Source of the DNA: Candidatus Saccharimonadota bacterium
GTDB taxonomy: Bacteria; Patescibacteriota; Saccharimonadia; Saccharimonadales; Saccharimonadaceae
Direction: 5' to 3'
Assembly (NCBI GenBank): GCA_017404335.1
Contig: JAFRCN010000002.1
Span: 165,821-229,820, forward strand
DNA length: 64,000 bases
The translations under genes were made by a program, and so were the position numbers. The notes beneath the pieces are model-generated. The model was not told the origin of the DNA. It searched no databases and saw nothing but the letters and a program-made list of their open reading frames with translations. This document shows positions 57,091 to 64,000 of this stretch, piece after piece; position 1 is the first letter of the stretch, and each line of letters opens with the position of its first letter.

Positions 57091-59682
57091 TTAAATATTT
57101 TCTTCGCCCAATCTTCTGATAATTGAATAGAGGGCGCTTCGACCAGGATCTTCGGATCCAAGATTCTCATTGAAGAATTCTACAATCTTAGCTTTGTTTT
57201 CTGGATTTAGTCTTCTAAACCATTCGCGCGTAGCCATAATAAAAGCGTCCCCTCTTGTGGTTTGGCTAAGAGGGCGTCTCAGCGCCTCTAGACTTGTTGC
57301 GTCGCCGCCAATTTCCTCATTGAGCCTTGATAGCCGATCATAATATTCTTGGTTTGTCGACTCCTGAGATTCAGCAGTATCTTCTGTCGAAGGTGTAGAT
57401 GGGGCTTCTGGTGCAGATTCAGTTGGTGCAGCCTCTGCGGGGGGCGTCTCAGTAGAGGCTTCAGGAGATTCGTTCCCTCGACTATTCAGCCAATCTAGGA
57501 AGGATTTCGCAGTGCGACCATCCATTCCATTGCCTTCGTATGCCATATATTCGCTAATAGCGGTTCTAGTGTCATTATCTAGCCTTCCCCACAGGGCTTC
57601 AAGCTGAGCACTTTCGGCGTCGCTGTAAGGACGCTCATTGCCTCTTATAATAAGACCTAAGTCGCCATCTGAAATATTTTGTCCGAGCGCGCCAAGCAGT
57701 CGCGATATTGCTTCTCTAGCATTTTTGACGTTCGCCTGTGGAATTTCGACATTTTGTTCAAAATCTGAGGTGTCGCTCATAAATAGATCTTCCTCTGGAG
57801 CTTCTGTGCGGGAAACAGTTGAAGTATTTGATGCAGATTGGTTGGCCCGGTTATTTCTGCCCACTAGCCCACCCGCTAGCCCGCCGATTGCACCAGCGGC
57901 AACGGTAGCTGAGCCTTGTGCGAAGTTGCTAAATATTCCGTCCTTGACGGTTTCAGTTACCGTTTCAGTGATTGCTTTGGATACCAAGTTGAAAGCTGGC
58001 TCTCCGCTCACGACAACAGATTGACTAGGAATAAGCCCTTGCTTGGCCCATTCTTCAGCTACTTCTCTTGCCATGCCTTGAGCGGCAGACGGCCATTCGC
58101 TAATATGTCCGGGATGAGTCCAACCTGATTTACCTGGAGTTAGGCCATATTTTTTACCAATTTCGAGAAGCATCTTATGCGCACCACTGGAATAATACTT
58201 TTCCGAAGATTCGCCGCCAAGCTCTAAGAATAGTTTTTCAGTACCTTTCCCTCTTGCATGACTAATACTGTCGATGTCGATTTCTGGACGCATTTCAGTA
58301 TGAGTATTTGCTTGTAATTCTGTTCTTTGAACAACCTTCTCACTCGTGATAGTTTTATTGAGTTGTACACCACCCATAATCCCGCCAATAGCGGCGCCAA
58401 TGCCAGCAGAGATAAGCGTACGTTTACGGTTATTGCTCCTATCGGTTTCGTTTGCGCTTTCATAACGCCCGACGAGAAAACTCGCTACATTGTTAATGTC
58501 TACATCACCTTTGCTAGTTATAGCGATTTCTTCAAACTGTTTCTTTAGATCTTCTTCGGTTGCAAGTCTATGGACGGCGCTATTTTTAGAGTCTTGCCTC
58601 GACATAATAGCGCCAGAGAGAGCGCCTCTTGCCGCGCCAGAAGCGACTCCAGCCCAGCCGGCAAAACTAACTGAGGCGATTCCCCCAGTCGCAATAATGC
58701 TAGCGGCAAATCCGGCGACACCTAGAACTGCAAGAGCGGTTTTAACATTTTTGTTGTCAATAACTTTGTGCGTAAACCTGCGCCAAATTGTGCCATTGTC
58801 GAGGGCATCGACAGTGGCTTCTTCGAGGGCGCCTTTTTGCTTTAAATACTCGCTCAGAAAAGCTGCGCTGGCTTTTTCTTTGGTATTCTCAAAACCAAGA
58901 AGTTTAGCCGTGATATCGTTTTTTAAGCGTTCTTCTTCGGCTTTTAATTCTTCTTTAGTGGCGTCCGGATGAGTGCTTTTAAAGGTTTCTAGACCTTTTT
59001 TCAAATCACTATGAGCTTTAGAGACGTCTTCGTTGGACAATCTACTCCATTTCTCAGATTGCTCTTTTTTGTATGCCTGCTCAGTTTTTAGACTTAATAA
59101 TTCGTTTAATAGCTTATTGTATTGAGTTTGGGCGTTTTGGAATAACTCGCGATTCTTATGAGTAACGAAGAGTCGACGATTTCTGGCATACAATTCAGCT
59201 AATCCTCCACGCAAACTGGCAAGTTTTTCTTGGATATTTTTAATCCTTTCGGTTTTCTCATCGTCAAATTTTTCTACCAATTCTTCTGCTTTGTGCCTAA
59301 ATTCCTCGACTTCGGCTTCAGTCTCCGCTTCGATTTCCGCCTCTTCCTCGGCCTCCATTTCGGCTTCAGCTTCCATCTCCTCTTCTAGTGCTGGTTCTGT
59401 TGCTATCGCCCGTGGTTCTCTAACTGGCGGCTTTAAAGGTGATCCGACGTTTTCAGATGCTTGACGAATATGCGGACGATTTTCTGGTTTTGAAACTGGA
59501 CGCCCGCCATTTTGCATGGTTTCCACCCAGGAGCTAGTGTTATTTGCCCTTACTGCTTCATTCGTTTTTTCGCCACGGCTTTCCTGAATCGCTCTTAAAA
59601 CTAAAGCATCGGTTCTTCTTTTGTCGAGCTCGCCACCAGTAGTTCCGTATATAGATTTCCAGGCTTCATATTCTCCGTTCAT
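57091..59682 (-). CDS. Large coiled-coil and glycine-zipper membrane protein
   Basis: 863 aa. Not recognised. Long Glu-rich coiled coil (about 95-300), a hydrophobic Ala/Gly segment (about 315-365, ALAVLGVAGFAASIIATGGIA), glycine-zipper segments (AGIGAAIGGIMGGV near 430; AAGAIGGLAGGLVG near 610), and a C-terminal half with two helical domains around a Pro/Glu/Thr-rich linker. The design resembles proteins that insert in or cross membranes. Starts 1 bp after the stop of the DUF5663 gene, so the two are one operon. May be a surface or contact-related effector; this is conjecture. Confidence 0.6.
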   Translation of the reverse strand: MNGEYEAWKSIYGTTGGELDKRRTDALVLRAIQESRGEKTNEAVRANNTSSWVETMQNGGRPVSKPENRPHIRQASENVGSPLKPPVREPRAIATEPALEEEMEAEAEMEAEEEAEIEAETEAEVEEFRHKAEELVEKFDDEKTERIKNIQEKLASLRGGLAELYARNRRLFVTHKNRELFQNAQTQYNKLLNELLSLKTEQAYKKEQSEKWSRLSNEDVSKAHSDLKKGLETFKSTHPDATKEELKAEEERLKNDITAKLLGFENTKEKASAAFLSEYLKQKGALEEATVDALDNGTIWRRFTHKVIDNKNVKTALAVLGVAGFAASIIATGGIASVSFAGWAGVASGAARGALSGAIMSRQDSKNSAVHRLATEEDLKKQFEEIAITSKGDVDINNVASFLVGRYESANETDRSNNRKRTLISAGIGAAIGGIMGGVQLNKTITSEKVVQRTELQANTHTEMRPEIDIDSISHARGKGTEKLFLELGGESSEKYYSSGAHKMLLEIGKKYGLTPGKSGWTHPGHISEWPSAAQGMAREVAEEWAKQGLIPSQSVVVSGEPAFNLVSKAITETVTETVKDGIFSNFAQGSATVAAGAIGGLAGGLVGRNNRANQSASNTSTVSRTEAPEEDLFMSDTSDFEQNVEIPQANVKNAREAISRLLGALGQNISDGDLGLIIRGNERPYSDAESAQLEALWGRLDNDTRTAISEYMAYEGNGMDGRTAKSFLDWLNSRGNESPEASTETPPAEAAPTESAPEAPSTPSTEDTAESQESTNQEYYDRLSRLNEEIGGDATSLEALRRPLSQTTRGDAFIMATREWFRRLNPENKAKIVEFFNENLGSEDPGRSALYSIIRRLGEENI

Positions 59683-59683
59683 G

Positions 59684-59986
59684 TTAGACCCCCATCGCTT
59701 CGGCTTTATGCTTCAATATGTCATATTGAACATCACCGATGATCTTTTTAACGATGTCATTAAAGTCCGGCACGTGAGCATTTAGCCAATTGTAGGCCTG
59801 GTCTTCGTCAGCTATGTTACCGAATTCTTCGGCTTCGGCTTCGGTCAACCGGTTCGACATCTCGGTGATTAGTTTATTTTTGATTAGCTCCTCAATCCCG
59901 GTGATTAAGGTTGCCTTAGTTTCTTCCGGCGCATCGTTAATCCCGATGGCGGTGAGGAATTCTGTATTATTTGCGATGCCGAACAT
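59684..59986 (-). CDS. DUF5663-type protein, operon partner of the 863-aa protein
   Basis: 100 aa. Helical and acidic: KNKLITEMSNRLTEAEAEEFGNIADEDQAYNWLNAHVPDFNDIVKKI follows the same steps as the paralogue at 48.8 kb. Small size, acidity and position just before a giant membrane protein recall a chaperone or adaptor, but this is not shown. AAAGGAG before ATG. Confidence 0.7.
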   Translation of the reverse strand: MFGIANNTEFLTAIGINDAPEETKATLITGIEELIKNKLITEMSNRLTEAEAEEFGNIADEDQAYNWLNAHVPDFNDIVKKIIGDVQYDILKHKAEAMGV

Positions 59987-60114
59987 TTAATTTTTCTCCT
60001 TTTTTTAATTTTGTTAATGCATGACACTACTTATGCTTTTATAATAATACCGCAATTTAAAAAAGTCAACAAAAAATACCGGTGAATATTCAATTCATCG
60101 GTATTTTTGCGAAT

Positions 60115-61182
60115 TTATTTCGCGATAGAAAGCGAAATTTTGCGGTTTTCCTTGTCGATATCGAGGACTTTGAAATCTTTACGTTCGTTTAAAGTAAAGA
60201 TTTTTTCCGGGTCGACATCGGAACCCTCGCCAAGCTCAGAGACGTGGACCAAAGCTTCGATGGCTGGAGAAATTTGGACAAAAGCGCCGAACGGAGTAAT
60301 CCGAGTCACGGTGCCTTCGACTTTCGCGCCTTTCTTTAAGGCTTCGACTTCGGTAAGCCATGGGTCTTCGACGAGCTGCTTCATCGAGAGAGAGAGGCGT
60401 TCCTTATCAATAGCAATAATCTTGGCTTCGATGATTTCACCAACTTTAACGTAATCCGAAGGATTGCTGACGCGTTCCCAAGAAATCTCGGAGATATGAA
60501 CGAGCCCTTCGATACCCTCGATATTGACAAATACGCCGAAATCTACAACGCCAGTCACGACGCCTTTGATTTTGTCGCCAATTTTAAGTTCAGCGAAACG
60601 TTCAGCGAGGCCATCTTTTATGGCTTCTTTTTCGGAGAAGATAAGCTTGTTTTCTTTCTTATTGGCGTCGAGGATACGAGCGCGGATGGTTTTTCCGACT
60701 AACGAATTAAGGCGCTGGAGGATTTCATCTTTATCGGAGCTACCGACGCGCGGATAATGCTCGGCGGAAAGTTGCGAAACTGGAAGAAAGCCACGAATTC
60801 CTTCGTAGTCAACTAAAAGTCCGCCGCGATTTGCGTCGCATGGCGTAACGTTGACCGTCTCGGCACTGTCGAGTTTGGCTTGGATTTCATCCCAACCTTT
60901 GTCTTTGACTGCTTTGCGAAGCGACAGTAGTACATAACCGTCGTTCATTTCGGCTTCGATTACCGACGCGGTTACTTCGTCGCCGACGTTAAGGTTTTTG
61001 GCGAATGAGGCCTCACGGCGCGGAACTAACCCGACACCTTGAGCTCCAAGATCGATTAGGATCTCATGTTTTTTGACTGAGAGGATTTTACCATCTACGG
61101 TATCTCCTGCTACTGCTTTTTTGAAAGAACTTTCGTTATTGTTTAAAAGTTCATCCATGGTGATTTTTTTGGCATCTGCCAT
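60115..61182 (-). CDS. rpsA: Ribosomal protein S1-like, four S1 domains
   Basis: 355 aa from ATG 61182 with AAGGA about 11 nt upstream; upstream in-frame ATGs fall in or near repeat A5. Four OB-fold S1 motifs in tandem (starting near GDTVDGKILSV, ETVNVTPCDANRGGLLVDY, GDKIKGVVTGVVDFGVFVNIEGIEGLVHISEISW, GAKVEGTVTRITPFGAFVQI). Short, Firmicutes-like form; binds mRNA on the 30S subunit. In a cell dominated by leaderless mRNAs its role may differ from that in E. coli. Confidence 0.93.
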   Translation of the reverse strand: MADAKKITMDELLNNNESSFKKAVAGDTVDGKILSVKKHEILIDLGAQGVGLVPRREASFAKNLNVGDEVTASVIEAEMNDGYVLLSLRKAVKDKGWDEIQAKLDSAETVNVTPCDANRGGLLVDYEGIRGFLPVSQLSAEHYPRVGSSDKDEILQRLNSLVGKTIRARILDANKKENKLIFSEKEAIKDGLAERFAELKIGDKIKGVVTGVVDFGVFVNIEGIEGLVHISEISWERVSNPSDYVKVGEIIEAKIIAIDKERLSLSMKQLVEDPWLTEVEALKKGAKVEGTVTRITPFGAFVQISPAIEALVHVSELGEGSDVDPEKIFTLNERKDFKVLDIDKENRKISLSIAK

Positions 61183-61224
61183 CTTTAATTTATTCCTTCC
61201 TTTAGACTCATTCATAGGAGTTCT

Positions 61225-61301
61225 CGCAACGGGTCCTGTCGTCGCCTCCTTCCCCGCGAAGATGTCGCGGGGGACCCCCTCCGGCGACACCACCCGTTGC
61301 G
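61225..61301 (+). repeat. Family A palindromic element, copy A5, in rpsA leader
   Basis: 77 bp. Arms CGCAACGGGT/ACCCGTTGCG, GTCGCC/GGCGAC; core CCCCGCG/CGCGGGG. Between the rpsA promoter (TATAAT on the minus strand near 61339) and its start codon. Confidence 0.93.
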
Positions 61302-61360
61302 GATTTTAAACTTCTGTGAATGAGCCTAAATATAGTGTATATTATAGCAAAAATGTATGA

Positions 61361-61366
61361 TATAAT
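61361..61366 (+). promoter_or_regulatory. -10 box, leaderless ROK gene
   Basis: TGATATAAT, 6 nt before ATG 61373. Confidence 0.75.
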
Positions 61367-61372
61367 CAAGAT

Positions 61373-62149
61373 ATGTATTTAGCGGTAGATATTGGAGGAA
61401 CAAAAACTTTAATCGCAGTGTTTTCTAAGCGTGGGAGGGTGGTTCGGAAGCGGAAGTTTAAGACGGCACAGGGTTCGCGGACGTTTATTTCAGATTTAGA
61501 GCGAAACCTAAAAGATTTTCAGCGGTTTAGGATTAAATCTGTGGTAGTAGCAATCCCGGGAGTTGTACAAAAAAATTATTCAGTCCGATTTGGCAATCGG
61601 AATTGGAATGAAATAGACCTGTTAAGTCCGATAAATAACTTGTTCGATGTGCCAATTTATTTTGAAAACGATGCGAATTTAGCTACACTCTATGAATCGT
61701 ATCGGCTACCCGGACGGACGGTTTTTCTGACTTTTTCGACCGGGATTGGCGGAGGCGTAGTCGAGAACGGTGAAATTTTAAAGCCGGAATCTGACGAATT
61801 TGAACCGGGGCATGTTATCTATACGTATAATGGAGCAACCAAGGAGTGGGAGGATTTAGCGGCGGCAAGTGCGCTAGAAAAGGTTTATCACGTCGATTAT
61901 GCAACTGATTTAAGAAAAAAGGCAGAGCTACAAGACGTAGCTAAAAGGGTTTATTTAGGACTTCCGGATGTCGTAAAAAAATTAAGGCCGAATACAATCG
62001 TACTCGGAGGTCCGCTTGGCAAGATCTTTAAGCTTTATTCTAAATATTTACCAGAAATATCGGGGGTGAAATATCGAAGACCGAAGCGCCCAAATGAGTC
62101 GGTTATTTACGGATGTTATTTGTATGCAAAGCAAAAAGGGGCAAAATAA
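61373..62149 (+). CDS. ROK-family sugar kinase-like protein
   Basis: 258 aa. MYLAVDIGGTKTLIAVF phosphate loop, ENDANLATLYE with the catalytic Asp, FLTFSTGIGGGVVENG, and the EPGHVIY step. The ROK zinc motif (CxCGxxGCxE) is absent and the protein is about 40 aa shorter than usual glucokinases. Probably a hexose kinase; could also be a regulatory relative, though it has no HTH. Its end overlaps the next gene by 26 bp. Confidence 0.85.
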   Translation: MYLAVDIGGTKTLIAVFSKRGRVVRKRKFKTAQGSRTFISDLERNLKDFQRFRIKSVVVAIPGVVQKNYSVRFGNRNWNEIDLLSPINNLFDVPIYFENDANLATLYESYRLPGRTVFLTFSTGIGGGVVENGEILKPESDEFEPGHVIYTYNGATKEWEDLAAASALEKVYHVDYATDLRKKAELQDVAKRVYLGLPDVVKKLRPNTIVLGGPLGKIFKLYSKYLPEISGVKYRRPKRPNESVIYGCYLYAKQKGAK

Positions 62150-62564
62150 GCCTAGCGCCGTTCCCTTTTCTTGGGCTGAGTTTTTGAGCCAGTTGGAAAA
62201 AAAATATTCAGGCTTTAGGTTCGTTGAAGGTAGGAAATTTGCCTTTAGGCCGCCGAGGACGATTGTTTTTAATTCTTCGGAAAAATCGGGAGATTTACTG
62301 ATTTTACACGAGATCGGTCACGCTTTATCGGGCCATCGGTTTTTCGGAACAGACGTGGAGCGGATTAAAATAGAAGTAGAAGCTTGGGAAAAGGCGCGAG
62401 AGTTAGCAAAATTATACGGGGTTGAATTTAACGAAGATTTAGTTCAAGAAGAATTAGATACATATAGAGATTGGCTACACAAAAAATCGCGTTGTCCAAA
62501 TTGTGGACTAACGCGATTTCAGACGCAAGACTCCGTCTATCATTGCCCTAATTGTGATAATTAG
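62124..62564 (+). CDS. HExxH metallopeptidase-like protein with zinc ribbon
   Basis: 146 aa from ATG 62124. LLILHEIGHALSGH is a gluzincin HExxH helix; the downstream EVEAWEKARELA supplies a candidate third-ligand Glu, as in ImmA/IrrE and related M78-type proteins. The C-terminus is a zinc ribbon CPNCG...CPNC. Cytoplasmic. ImmA-type proteins often cleave repressors; here no phage or ICE repressor is adjacent, so the target is unknown. Confidence 0.7.
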   Translation: MQSKKGQNKPSAVPFSWAEFLSQLEKKYSGFRFVEGRKFAFRPPRTIVFNSSEKSGDLLILHEIGHALSGHRFFGTDVERIKIEVEAWEKARELAKLYGVEFNEDLVQEELDTYRDWLHKKSRCPNCGLTRFQTQDSVYHCPNCDN

Positions 62565-62761
62565 GCTTTTTTCGCCGGGCCACGACGAGAGATACGACCA
62601 CCTTTAGCGCCAGCGATGCGGGCTAAAGCCGGGTTAGCGGCGAAACCGCCAGTGTGGCCGTTTTCGCCACCTTTTTTACCGATGCGAGCGTAAAACTCTT
62701 TACCGTATTTGGCTTTGTTGGTTGCGGCGGCTTTCATGCCACCAGCTTTGGTTCCTGACAT
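62561..62761 (-). CDS. KGG-repeat (Con-10/GsiB-like) small basic protein
   Basis: 66 aa. Repeats of the KGG type: ARIGKKGGENGHTGGFAANP, ARIAGAKGGRISRRG. Family members are stress- or desiccation-induced, disordered and highly expressed. Its long leader contains copy A6 and starts from TGATATAAT near 62942 on the minus strand. Confidence 0.85.
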   Translation of the reverse strand: MSGTKAGGMKAAATNKAKYGKEFYARIGKKGGENGHTGGFAANPALARIAGAKGGRISRRGPAKKA

Positions 62762-62817
62762 TGTCGAAACTCCATTCTGCCCACCGAATTAATTAATAAC
62801 ACACCACCATTATTTCT

Positions 62818-62918
62818 CCTAGCGGGTCCTGCCGGATGCTTCCCTCCCGCGGCATCCTCTCGGCGCTAAAGCGCCTGCGAGCTCCGCGGGAGCCCTTCCA
62901 CATCCGTCACCCGCTAGG
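62818..62918 (+). repeat. Family A palindromic element, copy A6, in KGG-gene leader
   Basis: 101 bp, the longest copy. Arms CCTAGCGGGT/ACCCGCTAGG, CGGATG/CATCCG; core TCCCGCGG/CCGCGGGA carrying a further GGCGC-TAAA-GCGCC hairpin. Confidence 0.93.
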
Positions 62919-63058
62919 GATATAAATGAATGTATGACTCCATTATATCATACTGCTTTAGTTTTGTCAATATGCTAATTCTAAAAAATATGTTTTAATA
63001 TTTTTTTATTTCCCGAACAAATTTTTTTATTCTTTTGCACAAATTGTGGAAAAAAGTA

Positions 63059-63087
63059 TTGACAATATGCACTACGTGAGATAAAAT
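63059..63087 (+). promoter_or_regulatory. Full promoter of a short RNA
   Basis: TTGACA (63059-63064), 17 bp, TAAAAT (63082-63087). Confidence 0.75.
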
Positions 63088-63093
63088 TGGGAT

Positions 63094-63175
63094 AGTTTAA
63101 GTAGAGGCAACTGCGAGGCTACTTAAATACATGTATGACCTGGAAAATCACCCCCGTAAAGGGGTGATTTTCTTT
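63094..63175 (+). ncRNA. Small RNA, about 80 nt
   Basis: Starts after a 17-bp-spaced promoter. Hairpin 1 TTTAAGTAG...CTACTTAAA with a 14-nt loop, then a short linker and a terminator hairpin. No ORF and no family recognised. The next gene has its own -10 box 50 bp later. Confidence 0.6.
63143..63175 (+). terminator. Terminator of the small RNA
   Basis: GAAAATCACCCC...GGGGTGATTTTC then TTT. Confidence 0.88.
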
Positions 63176-63228
63176 GTGGTTAATTCCCTTTTATTCCGCG
63201 GTTCGCCAAGATAAATCTTTTGACGTGC

Positions 63229-63234
63229 TATAAT
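63229..63234 (+). promoter_or_regulatory. -10 box, leaderless ABC gene
   Basis: TATAAT, 7 nt before ATG 63242. Confidence 0.75.
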
Positions 63235-63241
63235 AAAAAAT

Positions 63242-63952
63242 ATGATTGTGATAAAAAATGTCAGTAAAAGGTTTGGTGAAAAAAAGGCATTAGATAAGGT
63301 CTCCTTTGAAGTCAAAGATGGGGAGATTTTTGGGTTTATCGGGCATAATGGAGCCGGAAAAACGACTTTAATTAAATCGATTTGCGGGATTATGGACTTT
63401 GATGAGGGGCGGATTCTGATAAACGGAAAATCGATTAAGACTGAGCCGATTGCCTGCAAGAGAGAGATGGCGTACGTGCCAGACGACCCGGAGCTATATG
63501 AAGATATGAAAGCAATTTCGTTTATTAACTTCGTGTGCGATATGTATGATACCTCGGAGGAGGTGCGCGAGCGAAATATCAAACGCTACGCGAAGATGTT
63601 TGAGATTGAAAACGAGCTTCAGAACGAAATTCGGTCGTTTTCGCACGGGATGAAGCAAAAAATTGCATTGATTGCGGCACTTTCGCACGAGCCGAAGGTG
63701 CTAATTATGGATGAACCGTTTGTCGGACTAGATCCGAAGGCGATTTTTGATATGAAAGAGGTGATGCGGGAGATAGCGAAGCGGGGCGGGACCATCTTTT
63801 TCTCAACCCATATTCTAGATGTGGCCGAAAAACTGTGCGACAGGGTGGCGATTGTAAAAAATGGCCAGATTGTAGAGGTGGGCGACATGAAGAAAATTCG
63901 GGGCGATAAGTCGCTCGAAAAAGTATTTTTGGAACTCGAGGCCAATGAGTAA
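63242..63952 (+). CDS. ABC transporter ATP-binding subunit
   Basis: 236 aa. Walker A GHNGAGKTT, signature FSHGMKQK (degenerate LSGGQ, typical of CcmA/NatA-like families), Walker B VLIMDEPFVGLD and switch His FSTHILD. Energises a two-component transporter with the membrane protein encoded directly after it (ATGA-type overlap). Substrate unknown. Confidence 0.93.
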   Translation: MIVIKNVSKRFGEKKALDKVSFEVKDGEIFGFIGHNGAGKTTLIKSICGIMDFDEGRILINGKSIKTEPIACKREMAYVPDDPELYEDMKAISFINFVCDMYDTSEEVRERNIKRYAKMFEIENELQNEIRSFSHGMKQKIALIAALSHEPKVLIMDEPFVGLDPKAIFDMKEVMREIAKRGGTIFFSTHILDVAEKLCDRVAIVKNGQIVEVGDMKKIRGDKSLEKVFLELEANE

Positions 63953-64000
63953 GCTAACTTCTCTTCTAAACGCGACGATGTCGGGGGGAATTCAGATTTT
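63945..64000 (+). CDS. ABC transporter permease, 3' truncated by window edge
   Basis: Only 18 codons visible (MSKLTSLLNATMSGGIQI). Start overlaps the ATPase stop by 8 bp. The role is inferred from position. Confidence 0.5.
   Translation, partial: MSKLTSLLNATMSGGIQI

Noticed and set aside
61183-61293. N-terminal extension of S1 through repeat A5
   Set aside because: The segment is repeat sequence with no family likeness; ATG 61182 with AAGGA is better.
1-64000. Alternative genetic code (UGA as glycine)
   Set aside because: TGA serves as stop in xth and mraY and never appears inside conserved domains.
1-64000. CRISPR array
   Set aside because: No regularly spaced direct repeats; the repeated units are dispersed palindromes.

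Overview
The window reads as a piece of a small, host-dependent bacterium of the Candidate Phyla Radiation, most likely a Candidatus Saccharibacteria (TM7) genome. This is inferred from gene content rather than from a marker RNA. The evidence is short intergenic spaces, many reduced or short versions of house-keeping proteins, DUF5663, DUF3048, DUF2207 and PEGA surface proteins, a sortase, a VirD4/TraD-like ATPase and a sigma-4/HARE-HTH fusion. TGA is used as a normal stop (mraY, xth), so the UGA=Gly code of Gracilibacteria and Absconditabacteria does not apply.

Layout. 1-5.5 kb: exodeoxyribonuclease III, a degenerate ribokinase-fold protein, DUF2207 membrane protein, PgsA-like lipid synthase and a GT4 glycosyltransferase. 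5.5-8.2 kb: a SAM-riboswitch-led metK, a DsbA-like oxidoreductase with a membrane-bound XRE regulator, and tRNA-Leu. 8.2-15.4 kb: cell-surface genes (sortase, PEGA, DUF4367-like, surface protein, DUF3048) around gltX, then tRNA-Glu. 15.4-23.8 kb: der, a PhoH remnant with a structured leader, pth, dprA, a strongly promoted ~300-nt RNA, topA and the sigma-4/HARE protein. 23.8-34.8 kb: VirD4/TraD-like ATPase, then on the minus strand a compact division/peptidoglycan cluster (rsmH, leader peptide, ftsL-like, PBP2/FtsI, mraY, ftsW, murG, ftsQ-like). 35-47 kb: hypotheticals, a solitary KwaB-like (DUF4868) protein, CYTH protein, asymmetric heterodimeric ABC exporter, recJ and priA. 47-54 kb: def, fmt, a VanY-like pseudoenzyme, infB, tRNA-Asn and small membrane proteins. 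54-64 kb: GT2, acyl-CoA synthetase, a large coiled-coil/glycine-zipper protein with a DUF5663 partner, rpsA, ROK kinase, HExxH protein, KGG protein, a short RNA and an ABC transporter.

Expression. Around 25 genes have a -10 box (usually TATAAT, often preceded by TG) ending 6-7 nt before ATG, so transcription should begin at the start codon: leaderless mRNAs are the rule for first genes. Internal operon genes and the few long-leader genes use Shine-Dalgarno sites. Full -35/-10 promoters are reserved for RNAs and a few genes.

The most unusual content is two families of hairpin repeats. Family A (six copies, 77-101 bp) has covarying arms. Two copies lie in frame inside essential genes (priA and PBP2) and three lie in the 5' leaders of infB, rpsA and the KGG gene. 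Family B (three copies, 172-176 bp) is intergenic. All nine copies point the same way on the plus strand whatever the direction of neighbouring genes, as expected for insertion tied to replication-fork polarity. No transposase is present in the window. Further points are a SAM riboswitch whose closing helix contains the metK start codon, a membrane regulator with four extracytoplasmic cysteines next to a DsbA-like enzyme, a duplicated tRNA-Asn 3' end, and several structured RNAs without a recognised family.
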